DNA from: Puccinellia tenuiflora
Lineage: Eukaryota > Streptophyta > Magnoliopsida > Poales > Poaceae
Direction of reading: 5' to 3'
Assembly (NCBI GenBank): GCA_012064385.1
Contig: QRDG01000628.1
Coordinates: 62,001 to 126,000 of the forward strand
DNA: 64,000 bases
How positions within the stretch are numbered: the stretch's first letter is position 1; every line of letters begins with the position of its first letter. The notes beneath the pieces were generated by a model that was given only the letters and a program-made list of their open reading frames with translations, had not been told where the DNA came from and made no database searches. Below, piece by piece: positions 23,696-35,105 of the stretch. A program made the translations under genes and the position numbers.

Positions 23696-25760
23696 CACCC
23701 TGAAACTAAATAACTTTTGAAAGGAAACTCCGATTGACATGAAACCAATTTTGTTGGAAAGAGGACGACAAGGGCTACCCTACAAAATGTGGAAATATTG
23801 AAAACAAGCAAGGGAGATTTCGCAAATAGATGGAAGAGTGAAACCTTCCACGTCGATGAACCGGCGAAATCTCCAACACCGAAAACGCAATAGAAGATGC
23901 ATCCGAAATCCGTTTTCGATGAGCTTGGGCTTGTCATGACGAGCATGACAAGCACCAACCACTCACATAGATAAGAGCCAAATAAGAACCAATAAAGATG
24001 ATGCCATTGATGCAAAGGTTTGAGCTCTCTACGATGGATACGATCAATATACTCGCTCGAGAGCCCCTCTTGATAGTACGGTTATCTATCCTAAAACCCG
24101 GTCTCTCAACTAACATCACGAGACCGGTAAAATAGAAAACCTATCAAGATCATACCTTTGCTTTGCGCATGAACCACTTGAGCTTGATGATGACGATCTT
24201 GACCTTCTCAAGTTGGACCACCTTTCTTGATTACGCTCCGCGCGGTAAAGACTCACATATTGCTCCCCCATACACCAAGATGGGAGAGGCGCTCTTCGAC
24301 ATATCTTCACCCGGCCCTTATCTTGATGACGATCACCACGTGACGCCATCCTCCATGGGCTACATAGGATCTCCCTTTCATGCACGCTCATGGAGAAATA
24401 TCTAACCACATATAGACATATAAGCACATAGATCATGGGTTAGTTCACAAGGCTATATTGACAATTACTTACCATACCATGAGATCATACGATCCCTCAT
24501 GCTACATCCCTAGACTTGTGTGTTGATCGACTTGCACTTAGCCTTGATCAACATATACGCTTCTTCTTTTAGCCTTGATTCCAACATATGGAGTACAAGC
24601 ATCGCAATGGACCAAACCTACATGTATAGCTCAAAGCACATGTTAGTCCTTAAGGATTGTCATTAATTACCAAAACCACACATGGGGGCAACCATGCTCT
24701 TTCACAAACAAACTCTTTGCAAAAAGAATATCTAGACTTTGAGAGCTACCAAGCAGGACAAACATCATAATTTTAAAGCTTCAAGGCAATTATTTACTAA
24801 TCTATTCTTACTACATGATCCACAAGTTTAAGCATTAATCTACTTCATATCTCTAAACAATCGACAAGTATCAAAGATTCAAGACAATGATCTACAAGAT
24901 TAAGCGACACTTTTCACACTTCCTACATGATAATTTCCATTCAACCAAACAGTAATCAACTTATTTGAAACAAAACTAAAAGGGTGAAACAACAAGGGCA
25001 ATACTTCCTAACTGCAAAAGCTAACAACTCTAAACAAGAGATGCTTGAAAAATAGAGCTAGAAGCAAAAATAACAAAAGCTAAACACTCAACACATATAA
25101 GTGAAGAACAGGAGTGTACACGAAAAAGCGGAGCGTGTCTCTCTGCCAAACAAGCATGCATGGATCCAAATTATTGCAAAGACCAGAGAACAAAACACAA
25201 AAAAAATGAAAGTAAAAACAACTGACGCTCCAAGAACAGCACATAATGTGTAAAGAAATAAAAATATAGTACCATGAGAGAAATCGATGATTGTTGATGA
25301 AGAAGGGGATGCCTTGGGCATCCCCAAGCTTAGACGCTTGTGATTTCTTGAATATTTCAGAGGAGGGTCCATGGGGAGCCTCCCCAATCTCAATCTTTTA
25401 TCCCTTCTTGATCTTCCTTCATCACCTCGCACTTGGATACTTGAAAACTTCCTTCATGCAAAACTTATAGCAACTTCATTAGAGGGGTTAGTCCACAAAA
25501 ACAATATCTTCCTTCAGTTCCAAACAACATATCATGAACTTGGTTTTTAAAACATTAGCTACTGTCCCAAAATGTCTAAGTAAAGCTCTTTTTTTCAAAA
25601 AAACTTCACTTTGCCTATGAAAGAAGCAATGTAAAACTAAGGACAGAATCTGTCAAAAACAGAACATATTGTAAAGATGAATTCTTTTGGGGTACTTCTG
25701 GACCTCAAATCAGAAAACTTAAAACTATAGAAAGGTAGAAAAAATGGGAGCGGCGTTTCT

Positions 25761-26140
25761 GCTCCCGGGCGCACCAGCTCCCGGTGCTTTTCGAAAAAAT
25801 GTAAAAAATCAAAAACTTTGCAAAAAAATGCGAAAAGAATCGTGCACGTAACTGACCATGGTCCGCACCATCGTGAAAATTTTCGCACCGAAATGTCATC
25901 GTATGCGCCCTGGGTGAAAATGACAAATTTCTGACAGCATGTGAGATCCGAAAATTTGAATTTGTTGTCAGAATTTTATCATTTTTCCCCAGGGCGCATA
26001 CCGTGACATTTCAGTGCGAAAATTTTCATGATGGTGCGGACCATGGTCAGTTACTTGCACGATTTTTTTCGCATTTTTTTGCAAAGTTTTCAATTTTTTT
26101 GGGCTCCCGAAAAAATCGGGAGCTGGTGCACCCGGGCACC
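25761..26140. repeat. Fold-back MITE-like hairpin
   Basis: An almost complete inverted repeat about 380 bases long. The left arm runs from gctcccgggcgcaccagctc through ctgaccatggtccgcaccat. The right arm has the same sequence in reverse, ending cggtgcccggg when read on the minus strand. The arms meet near 25951. No coding capacity; target duplication not resolved. Confidence 0.8.
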
Positions 26141-26463
26141 GTTTTGAATTTCCGAGAAAAAACCCTGATGCTTGCTGTCAAAATTTTGCAGCCACAGATG
26201 ACGTTCTGTGATTTTTTTGGATTTGCGAACAATGAAGAACAAAAATCTGCTTCTGGATAGCAAACTCACCAATTAGTCTTCCTCTCTTTAGAGACTATTC
26301 TTGGCACCAAAAACCAAAACAAAAAGATACAAGGGAGTTGTTACAGAAGTAACATCACCCAAAACTCAAAGAAACCAAAAATAAACAGAAGGTAAAAAAT
26401 AAAATGGGTTGCCTCCCATAAGCGCTTTTCTTTAACGCCTTTTAGCTAGGCAAAAGGGCAAAT

Positions 26464-26787
26464 TCATGTTTTATCAATAGTATCAATTTTAAAACCACTC
26501 TTTGGCTTACCAATGGAATCAAAAGGTTTCATTATCCTCTTCCTAGAGAAATGTTCCATCCCTTTTTTCAGTGGGAATTGAAATTTAATATTGCCCACTC
26601 TCATATCAATAACAGCACCAAGAGTTCTAAGAAACGGTCTTCCCAAAACAATAGGACAAGGAAGCTTAAAATCAAGATCCATAATAATGAAATCAACGGG
26701 AACATAATTACCATTAACCATGATGAGAACATCATCTATTTTACCCAATGGTGTATGCGAAGTGGCATCAAGGAAATTCACATTCAA
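26464..26787 (-). pseudogene. Gypsy-B retroviral-type aspartic protease
   Basis: A 107-residue ORF with the later half of a gypsy aspartic protease: VPVDFIIMDLD followed by PIVLGRPFLRTLGAVIDM, the conserved ILGRPFL-type block of plant gypsy proteases. The catalytic DTG region would lie upstream and is not in this frame, so the protein is incomplete or frameshifted. The upstream ORF (26897-27517) is the matching gag. There is no following reverse transcriptase, so this copy cannot be autonomous. Confidence 0.75.
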
Positions 26788-26896
26788 ATCACAATCTTTT
26801 AGTGGTCCAAGATCAAGGGCATCATATAACTTTTTGGCATAATAGAGATACTAGAATCAAGATCACACAAACAATTACACTCAAAATAGTTTACTT

Positions 26897-27630
26897 TCAT
26901 TTTAATGTAGGTTCCCAAGCATCCTCTAATTTCCTAGGAATAGAGAATTCACATTTAAGTCTTTCTTCCCTCACTTCAATGAGAGCATTTGTAAAATGCT
27001 TAGCAAAAGCCAAGTTCATTTTACTAGCATTAGGTGTTTTAGCAAGCTTTTGTAAAAACTTTATAACTTCAGCAAGGTTACAATTATCAAAATAAAGATC
27101 ATTGTCATAAAAAATAACAGGAGCATTGTCACCTAAAGAATCCAGATTATCAAAACTAATTTCAGCATTTTTATCAACATCAGTTTCTGTGTTGACTGAA
27201 AGTTTTGGGTTCTTTTTAGGTATGGTGGAAATTTTTCCAACTCCAATTCTTTTACCATTAGCATACTTATGTGTTGTAGATGACTCTTGAGTATTCAACA
27301 TTTTAATATCCTCATTAGTATAAATAGTGCAAATATTAGCAACCTTACTAATTTTAGCAATTTCAACCTCTTTTTCTTCTTTTTCCCATCTAGCATGCAA
27401 TTCGGCCAACATCCTTATATTATTATCAATTCTAATTTGTATGGCATTTAAAGTTTTATGTTCCTTAACATCATGAGGCAAAAAATTTATTTTAAGGAAA
27501 TCAACTTCATGAGACAAACTATCAACTTTAACAACAAGATTATCAAGTTTCTCAAGTTTTTCTTTGACAATTTTATTGAAAGAATTTTGTGAAGTGATAA
27601 AATCTTTAAGTATACTTTCAAGATCAGAGG
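26897..27630 (-). pseudogene. Gypsy-B gag fragment
   Basis: An ORF of about 206 residues, open to the Copia-B junction at 27630. It is rich in Lys, Glu and Asn and contains LHARWEKEEKE and FAKHFTNALIEVREE segments typical of the C-terminal part of plant gypsy Gag before the protease. The capsid part that should precede it is missing, because the sequence to the right is the Copia-B LTR. The continuation is not found on the far side of Copia-B. Confidence 0.6.
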
Positions 27631-27792
27631 TGAAAGAACATTTCCTAACCCCTATTAGTTTTGTGTGTTAGATAACAACACTAATGATTATCTAATATGA
27701 TGCTAAGTGTTGCAGGATTATTGACATATTTTTCCCCTAGCATCTTTCACCAAAAAGTGAAGAAATGGCAAAGTTTTTCTTGCTGCAGGAAA

Positions 27793-28155
27793 TCTCCTGG
27801 CCGGAGTCTCCGGCCCCTGGGTTTTCTTGCCCTTCGCCAGAATATGTGGTGCGGCTCTGGTGTCAGTCCGGAAGGTGTCCGGAGGAGACCCGGAGTCTCC
27901 GGGAGGCCGGAGTGTCTGGCCTGCGAGACCGGAGTCTCCGGCCTGTCCCGCGTCCTCGACAAGTCTCCGCCCGGGTGCGGAGTTTCCGTCCTACACCGGA
28001 GTCTCCGGTCCCCCAGACCGGAGTCTCCGGCCCTTCTATCAAGCGTGCAAGGTGTGGGGAGCCTCTGGTGCCAGTCCGGAGGAACCCCGGACGGAGACCG
28101 GAGTCTCTGGCCTACACCGGAGTCTCCGGCCCACTTAGGCCGGAGTCTCTGGTCT
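27793..28155 (+). repeat. CCGGAGTCTCCGG palindrome cluster, 5' LTR
   Basis: About ten copies of CCGGAGTCTCCGG or close variants, six of them exact. The core is a palindrome around one central base (CCGGAG-T-CTCCGG). The cluster ends about 35 bases before the TATA box. A matching cluster is in the 3' LTR at 48819-49180. Confidence 0.88.
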
Positions 28156-28189
28156 AAGTGACCTCCAACGGTTAGAATTTTCAGAGGGG

Positions 28190-28197
28190 TATAAATA
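28190..28197 (+). promoter_or_regulatory. Copia-B 5' LTR TATA box
   Basis: TATAAATA within ggggtataaatacccctcc, itself a short palindrome-like setting; the same sequence occurs in the 3' LTR at 49212. Confidence 0.75.
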
Positions 28198-28917
28198 CCC
28201 CTCCACCTACCTCAGACCAGCTAGCTCGTCCAACATTTATGAACCCTAATATTTGAGAGCTCAAAATCGCAAGATCTCCCAATTCCTCCGTCCAAACTCT
28301 TTGATCTTCGGAGGATTGAAGGAGAAGACCCGGATCTACATCTTCACCAAGACGTTCTTCATTTCCCCCTCATTCACCTGAGGATTCTTGTTTCTAGGGT
28401 TAGCATTGTGTTACCCTAGAATTCTTGTACTCACTACTTGTTGTATTTGTGACAATGTTGTTGATTTGGGAGCCCCCAATTCAGTTGTGGGTGTGTGCCC
28501 CAAGAACCTTGTAAGGGCTCCGGATTCCGCCTTGAAGGATTCCAATAGTGGAAGGTGAACCAAACCCTCGGGTGCGGTTCATCGGAGAATAGGGTGAGGC
28601 CTTTGTGGCATCTTGAGTAGGCCTCTTGTGGCGAGCTCACACCCCTCCAACGAGACGTACTCCCTTAACAAGGACGAACTCGGCAATACATCCTTGTCTC
28701 CGCGTGCTTCCCCTTTCGGTTACCTCTTTCCCTTAGTCGTCTTTACTTGTTTCGTAAATTGCCTAGCTGCGTTAGATTGCTTCTCATATAGGTAAATTCA
28801 CCGTAGATGCATATCTAGAGAATTTACCTTTTGTGTTAAGCCTAAATTGAAAAGGAATTAAAAATTGGTGTAGCACCTATTCACCCCCCCTCTAGGTGCC
28901 CATACGATCCTTTCAAT

Positions 28918-28930
28918 TGGTATCAAAGCC
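28918..28930 (+). other. Copia-B primer-binding site
   Basis: tggtatcaaagcc two bases after the 5' LTR end. One base differs from the usual tggtatcagagcc. Confidence 0.88.
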
Positions 28931-28966
28931 TTGTCTCTTAAGTTAGGCTTCACCGCCTAAGAGAGT

Positions 28967-31212
28967 ATGGGTGACGGAGATGGTGTTACGGGTGGTAGCG
29001 CTCCTCCGGTGTCCATGGATGATCTCAAGAATTTGGAAAAAAGCTTGACATCATCCATGAACACTCAAATGGATGAGTTGCGTGCTATGATGAGGCAACT
29101 CTTGAAGGCTAACACGCCACCCGCCACACCATCCCTAGAGGCTAATTCTTCCGCCGCGCATAGTGGGGAGGGAGAACAACACACTAATGAATCCCCTCCT
29201 AAAATTGATGGTGGGAAGCCGGAGTACCATGGGGTTCCATTCACGTACTCGGTCGACCCACCTATCCCGCATTATCATATAAACAATAAGGGTGATCCAC
29301 CTAAGTTTAATCCATCTTGTTTTACTAATTGGCAATTTATGATGAGATCTCATATCAAGAGCGCTTCAAGCGAGCTATGGAGAATCATTCAAGTTGGGTT
29401 CAAGGCCGTCGATCCAAACAACATGACAAGAAGAGAAGTTGTGGATGGTCAACTCAATGACTTGGCTCTCAACATGATTCATACCGCCGTGGGAGAAAAG
29501 CACATGTCTCTCATTGAGATGGCCACCACCGCCAAAGAATCTTGGGATATTCTCACTCAAGAGTTTATCGGTAATGAGAGCATGCAAAGGAATAGATTTG
29601 AAGCCTTGAGCAACCAAGCCAAGGGCTTTTTCATGGTAGAGGGTGAAGATCATGAAGAAATGTATCGAAGACTCAAGACCCTTGCTACTCAATTTCGAGC
29701 CCTTGATGCATCCTATGTGGATGATGCTTGGATCAAGAGGAATTATGTGAGCGCCCTTTGGTCGTTTGAATCCACCGACTTGAAGCCTCTCCAAGGAAGA
29801 CACAACTACCACCTCATGTCATCTAATGAAGTCATGCAAGAGATGGCAGCATATAAGGTGGCCGCCAAGAACGCCGAAGATGCTCGAGACCGAGCCATTG
29901 GAATGCATAGAGGATCTTCACTTGCTTTGAAGGCCAAGGTTGTCGAGCAAGAAGATGANTTAGGAAGGACAAGTCAAAGGACACCCATAAGAAACCTTTC
30001 TTCAAGAAGAATGCCATCAATAAGAAGCCTCCGAGAATTGTGTTGCTTGCTCAATAAGAGTATTCATTCGTAGAAGAAGAAGAAGAAGGGCCCACAAATG
30101 AAGTTGCCGCTATTGCTATTGCTTCTTCATCATCTCCTTCCCTATTTGAATCCCGAAATGAGAATGTCTCTAGCTCCTCCGCAAGATGCTTCATGGCCAA
30201 GACCACCGAGGTATCATCTCCCTCATCTCCTAAGGCTATGAGTAATATGGATGATGCTACTAGTCTTAAAATCAAAGAGGAAATAGTTGCTTTCGATCAT
30301 TTTATCACTAACATGCAAGGTGAAACAAAGAAGCATGTTGAGACTCTTATGAGTCAATATGGTGAAGCTCAAGAAATGCTTGAGATCAAGGGTAAGATTG
30401 AAAGAGAGGATGCTATGGAAATTGCATCCTTGAAAGACAATCTTGAAGAAGAGAATGAGCTTAGAGTTTCTCTAGAGCAACAACTAGAATCTATAGAAGA
30501 ATCAAATGATGTAATTGTTGCTAAACTCATTAAAGAACGTGACCATGCAATTGCTAAATACAAAGCATGTAAGAAGGAAAAGGTCGAGCTTGGTGTTGGT
30601 CATTCTAGACTAACCGAGGAGCTAGAGAAGCTCTCCAAGGCCTACAAAGCATTGGAGAGTGAACACTCTACCCTCACCAAGTCGTATGAACAACTTCAAG
30701 CTCAACCGCCTAAAAATGATATGCCTAGTTCCTCCACTCCTATTACTTGTGATCATGCAAATATCATTGAGGAAAATGCTAGGTTGAAGATCAATCTTGC
30801 TAAGGCCATCTCCCTAGGTAAGAAACCGTTTGTCACTTCACAAAAAGGGAGAGTTGGTCTTGGGTTCGTTGAGGAAGAAAAGGAAAAAGAGAGCTTCATG
30901 AAGGATGCTAGAGCTCCTCAAATTAAGAAGTCCAACGCTACTAGTGCTCCTCAAGCAAAGAGGATCCCTCAAGCAAAGAAGAAGGTCAACATTGCTAGTG
31001 GTGGTGCCACAAGGGGCAAAACCATTAGTGATGACTTTGCGGGAAAGACTAACCCTCACTACATCATATTTGTTGATTTTTATGGGGATGTCTATGCTAA
31101 GTTTGTTGGTCCTAGAAATGTACCCATTGTTTGTTCTATTTGGGTTCCTAAGACCCTTGTTGCTAACAAAAGAGGACCCATTGAAAAATGGGGACCTAAA
31201 TCCAAGCATTAA
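28967..31212 (+). pseudogene. Copia-B gag
   Basis: Gag of a Sirevirus-like copia element. The start is the ATG at 28967 (MGDGDGVTGG), 37 bases after the primer site. Residues 90-300 carry the copia gag-polypeptide region (CFTNWQFMMRSHIKS, MIHTAVGEKHMSLIEMA, SWDILTQEF). A frame change lies at the unresolved base N at 29959 and an in-frame TAA at 30055. The frame then continues through a long Glu/Lys/Leu coiled coil (about 30260-30700) to a basic segment and a tail (VYAKFVG...IWVPK) shared with Copia-A. No CCHC knuckle is visible, whereas the Copia-A gag has two. The N may be a sequencing problem, so the frameshift is uncertain; the stop appears real. Confidence 0.85.
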
Positions 31213-32103
31213 TTTCTTGTAGGACTATGCTTCCGGTGGGTCAAAATGGGTGCTTGATAGTGGATGCACAAAACATATGACCGGAAGCAAGGAGTTGATG
31301 ACGGAGTTGAGACCAAATCTAAATGAAGCAACCGTCACTTATGGAGATCGATCAAAATCCAAGGTATTGGGCTTTGGCAAGGTGGTAGTCGCTAAGGATA
31401 TCACCTTAGAGAATGTCATGCTTGTCAAAGACCTTGGTTTTAATTTACTTTCCGTTCGTGCACTTAATAAGTGGGTTTCGCCGTCTTCTTTGATATTGAT
31501 GTTGTGGTACTCTTGTGGAGCAAGACTCTAAAGGTCGCTTTTGTTGGGTACGTCGAGGATGATTTGTTTGTGGTTGACTTTTCGGGGGAAACCACTTCAA
31601 ATTCGATGTGCCTATTCGGAAAGGCCGACAAGGGTTGGTTGTGGCATCGCCGCCTAGCCCATGTTAACATGAGAACTTTGCAAAGTCTTCACAAGGGTGG
31701 CCACATTCTCGGACTAAAATAAGATGTCTCTTTTGCCAAAGATCGTGTTTGTAGGGCTTGTGTTGAAGGAAAGATGCATGATTCTCCCCATCCTTCCAAG
31801 ACTATTATTTCATCCAAGAGGATCTTGAAGCTCCTCCATGTGGACCTTTTTGGTGCCGTTCTCGAAGCTAGTCTTGGTGGGAAGAAGTATTGCTTGGCGA
31901 TAGTTGATGACTATTCCCCTTAGTTATCCTACTTGTGTTAAAATGGAGTATAACTACTAGAGTGGTCGAGTAATGAATTCCACGATTCCAGCTACTTGGG
32001 TTTATTTTTTCAAGTCGAAGAGTGAGACCCAACAAACCTTCATCGACTTCTCCATTGAAATGCAACGTTAACACAATGTCCCCATATTGGCAATTAGAAG
32101 TGA
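31213..32103 (+). pseudogene. Copia-B pol: protease and N-terminal integrase
   Basis: The aspartic protease motif appears as WVLDSGCTKHMTG at about 31240-31280, then the GAG-pre-integrase region (NLLSVRALNK) and a frame break near 31455. Next come the integrase zinc-binding residues: His in WHRRLAHVNM near 31650 and Cys in VCRACVEGKMH near 31755. An in-frame TAA occurs at 31720. The catalytic core starts LHVDLFGAV, giving the first Asp near 31840, then YCLAIVDDYS. About 72 bases of foreign sequence sit at 31918-31989. The reading stops at AIRS, where CACTA-2 is inserted inside the codon of the second catalytic Asp. Confidence 0.85.
31918..31989. other. 72-base insertion in Copia-B integrase
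   Basis: The integrase reading runs to DDYS and resumes with TWVYFFKSK. The intervening AT-rich bases have no match to integrase. The pentamer attcc occurs at 31913-31917 and again at 31985-31989, consistent with a 67-base insertion plus a 5-base duplication. Its source is not recognised. Confidence 0.55.
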
Positions 32104-32345
32104 CACTACCACAGAACAGGCTATCTGTGGCGCACCATTTTGGTTATCTGTGGCGCATCTGTGGGCTAGCCTGGTGCGCCACAGAATTCTCGCCACAAAA
32201 ATATTTTCTGTGGCGCACCCCTGTCTGTGCGCCACAGAAATAGGTCGCCAGGACCCTATGGAGAGTCTTTCTGTGGCGCACTGCCCTTGGTGCGCCACAG
32301 AAAGTGGTGCGCCACAAAAACTAAAAAAGGTGCGCCACAGAAATA
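32104..32345. repeat. CACTA-2 left subterminal repeats
   Basis: About six units of TGTGGCGCA(C/T)C and its inverse GGTGCGCCACAGA, arranged head to head as in CACTA-1. Confidence 0.88.
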
Positions 32346-32929
32346 TTAACCAGAAAAACTGTATTTTTTTATTTTGCTGTATAAATACACGTATATACAG
32401 TATTTATACAGGTTTATACAGAAAATACAGGTATATAAACAGACAATGATATTAATCAATATGTCATCACACATATATATTACTTAATTAGTGGCCCGAT
32501 CGAGATACATATATATATACACATAGTCACAAAAGTGCCGAATGTAAACACAATTAGCTAGTCATGTATATACAACCAAAAGTTCAACATTTCATACTAC
32601 ACATTACAAATCAAGTGTTCGCCGCCTAACTATGATCCGGGAGCATGCATAATCATGGAGTCCTCTACTTTCGCGGCTCCGGCAACGGTAGAAAGCCTTG
32701 TTTCGTCCTCCACTCCCTGGTGTCATACTGTGCCTCTAGTCGTTCTTCGATACTCCTCTGAGACAACACTGAAGATAAATTGGGATATATATAGGTTAGT
32801 GATATAAAATAGAGTATAATTTATTCATCTAAGTAGAGAGGCAAGACAATCATATGGCTATCCTATTTGGGTTTCATAGCATAGCATATATATAATAGAT
32901 AACCCTACGCATGCACTTCTATATATAAT
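32346..32929. other. CACTA-2 3' non-coding segment
   Basis: AT-rich sequence between the left terminal repeats and the end of the Ulp1-like region. It contains many tata/taca runs at 32380-32540 and no ORF of interest. It probably holds the transcript 3' end. Confidence 0.5.
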
Positions 32930-35015
32930 ACCTCTGTGGTGGTGGTAGGACCCTGATCTGTGAAGGACATCTTCGAGGATGATCGTTGTCAACTGCAGCC
33001 GGATGCGATGGAAGTCTGCTCTTTAATCAGCATCGGTGAGAGCATCCTCTGATTTGGTGTATTCTGCGAGACCCGATGGAAACTTCGTTTTCTCGCAATC
33101 CCGGACAATTCCTTTAAGGTGATGGAGGGCGTAGTAGGCCTCCTTCACGCTGCCATCCAGTTGCTTGATGCAATGGAATCCGGTCCCATGCTGAAACTTG
33201 TGTGTGTGTTTCATCCGTGAAAAATTCCGACTTGTTATGGAATGGGCCGCCCTTTTGGGCATAGGCCTCGAGAGCGTCATCCAGAACACCCTTTATTCTG
33301 GTGTATCGTCTCGGCGTGGATTTATTCCCCGAGTCCAAATAAGTGGCAATGGACCACCTCGGGGCTACGGAGATGAGTGCGCAATACTTGTCCCTGCTCA
33401 ACACAATTGAAACGGAATGTTGGACAAAGGATCAGCGATGGAAGAAATGTACAAGAAGGCATAAGATACGACGGTGGCGAGCGGATGTGTACTTACTCGA
33501 AAAAGAAAGGCAGAAGAAGGGTGCTCTTCCTCTTGTTGGCCAGCATGACCCTTACGAGGTACTCCGTGGCCGTTTCCCTTGTCTTTGACCCTTCCTCCAG
33601 ATGGCTGCCGCGCATGTAGTAAGGATCCACTATCGCAACGTACGGGGTCGCATCTCTCCTGATCTTCATCGCCATATCGAGCGCATATAGACGGACCATG
33701 TTATAGTCCAGCCGTTGAGTGTGAAAGAGTTTGAAGATGTCCTCGTACGCGATGAAGAACACATCCGCAGGGTCTTCCTGGACGAAGTCCACCAACTCCT
33801 TTGGCACCTGGACCGCGAACGCCGGGTAACTCGGATGCTTTTCTTTAAGAAGCTGCTCCTCCAGATACAAGATACTTTGCTGCAAAGCAATCATGGGTCC
33901 TTCTGCGAGGCGGAGCAAGTCCCCAGACAAGATAGGTTCACCAGCTACATGAACTCGGGGGAAGCCATCCGCACGGGGTGGAATCGTGTCTTCAAGACCC
34001 CGGATCTTAGGAGCTAGCTGGCTTGCAGAGGTGGAGGATCCTTTTCTCTTCCTATGCTTCTTGATCTTGTTCTTCTTCTCTGGGGATTGTGGGGGTACAG
34101 TGAACCCCGCTTTAACAGTTTCCATCAGAGTGTTAGGGCTGAAAACGTTACCCGGGGGAGCTTGATGATCGCCGGCATCCGGAGGCGTGAAGGCCAGGCG
34201 TTGTGTGCATGAAGTGGGACGAGCAGCTTGACCGCGGTGGTCGCGGAAGGGTTCTTCATCCACATGAGGCATGTACATATCATCCTTGCAGGCGCCAGTG
34301 TTGATGTAGTCATCGTGGTTGACATCATTGTCCTCATCCTCGTTGCCACCAAGTTCAGGTGCAATGGCTTTGTCCTAAACATAAACGATAGCACATCCGT
34401 TAGTCGAGAAAGTCGGAAAGTCGGGGAATTCGGAAAGTCAGAACTAACCGGTGAAGACGTTCCCAACAACTGTTTGTGGCGGTTGGTGGCGGCGACGACC
34501 GGTGGTAGCTTTCGACCGGTGGTGGCTGCGACCGGCGGTAGCTTCCGGCCGGTGGTGGCGGCGACCGGCGGTAGCTTCCGGCCGGTGGGGGCGGCGACCG
34601 GCGGTTCCTTCTGGGTGGTGGCGATGGCTACTTGTGGCGCCGGTTCCTCCGCAATAGTTTTTTGCGGCCGCCTCGACGGGGGCCGAACGAGCGGGAGCCG
34701 AGGCCTCGAGGTGGCGCCGCCGGTGCGACCGACCCCATGAATAACATCCCCAAGACGAATCTGGGTCTTCGGCCATTCCATCATCCACTTTCCGCATTCG
34801 CCAAGCTTCATGTGTTTCTCAGCTCCTGGAGGTTGCGTGGGGGGGTCGATGTCACGGAACTCAGGCAGTACCTCCGTGACATTGACTTTCATCACGGCCT
34901 CACTCATTCGAGTGTTGTGTATATCACGGGTCAGAGGTTGTACTATCTTGGCCAACGCGACTTCCTTCAACTCTCCGCCGGCCCCCACCCTATGTAGGAG
35001 TATGCAAGGCGTGTC
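32930..35015 (-). CDS. CACTA-2 second gene, C-terminal part: Ulp1/C48-like exons
   Basis: This looks like the 3' half of the TnpA-like gene. Proposed exons on the minus strand are 35015-34449 (DTPCILLHRVG, then four copies of a PPVAATTGRKL-type repeat), 34374-33497 (YEDIFKLFHTQRLDYNMVRL, KIRRDATPYVAIVDPYYM) and 33393 leftwards (YCALISVAPRW, ATYLDSG). All three junctions have GT/AG ends and keep the reading phase; the 33497 donor is GTAAGT. The order matches plant CACTA proteins with a Ulp1/C48 cysteine-protease-like tail, normally with a His, Asp, Gln, Cys active site. The Asp is present in YLDSG. The His position before Y reads Lys (DKYCALI), and the Cys position reads Glu (GSVKEAYYALHHL). 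A one-base frame shift lies between about 33290 and 33200, and an in-frame TAA occurs at 33023 before more family-like residues (RIRLQLTTIILEDVL). It is probably catalytically dead and partly decayed. Confidence 0.65.
34485..34620. repeat. 33-bp coding tandem repeat
   Basis: Four copies of a 33-base unit containing gcgaccggcggtagcttccg, which encode the PVAATTGRKLP repeat of the CACTA-2 second gene. The last copy has diverged. Confidence 0.8.
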
Positions 35016-35105
35016 CTGGGAGTCAACACATGTTGGGCACCATGCATGCATGAGATATGGCAGTCATCAAAGGCATATGTAGTCATAAAAGATGTCACGG
35101 ACTAA

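Larger units (their letters stand above)
11300..24704 (-). repeat. Copia-A 5' LTR, split by LARD-1
   Basis: The LTR runs from 11300 to 12180 and resumes at 23219 (after the duplicated TAAAT) to 24704, about 2.4 kb in total. Its ends are TGAAAG and CTTTCA, the same end sequence as in Copia-B. Minus-strand promoter features are a TATA-like TATTTAAG at 23333-23326 and an upstream cluster of GGTACTACC-type repeats at 23370-23695. ORFs in this LTR (for example 11535-12185) have no domain or splice support. Confidence 0.8.
24705..27630 (-). mobile_element. Partial Ty3/gypsy element (Gypsy-B)
   Basis: A minus-strand gypsy fragment. From right to left it holds part of gag, an aspartic protease and then a long non-coding 3' region with 'gggaggcaacccatttta' (near 26405) and 'aagcttggggatgcccaagg' (near 25319), sequences common after gag-protease in grass gypsy elements. 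No reverse transcriptase was seen. It is bounded by Copia-A on the left and Copia-B on the right. The 24705-26450 part contains no gene apart from the fold-back repeat listed separately. Confidence 0.65.
27631..28915 (+). repeat. Copia-B 5' LTR
   Basis: A 1285-bp LTR with a CCGGAGTCTCCGG cluster at 27793-28155, a TATA box at 28190 and an AT-rich U5 that ends 'catacgatcctttca'. Confidence 0.93.
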
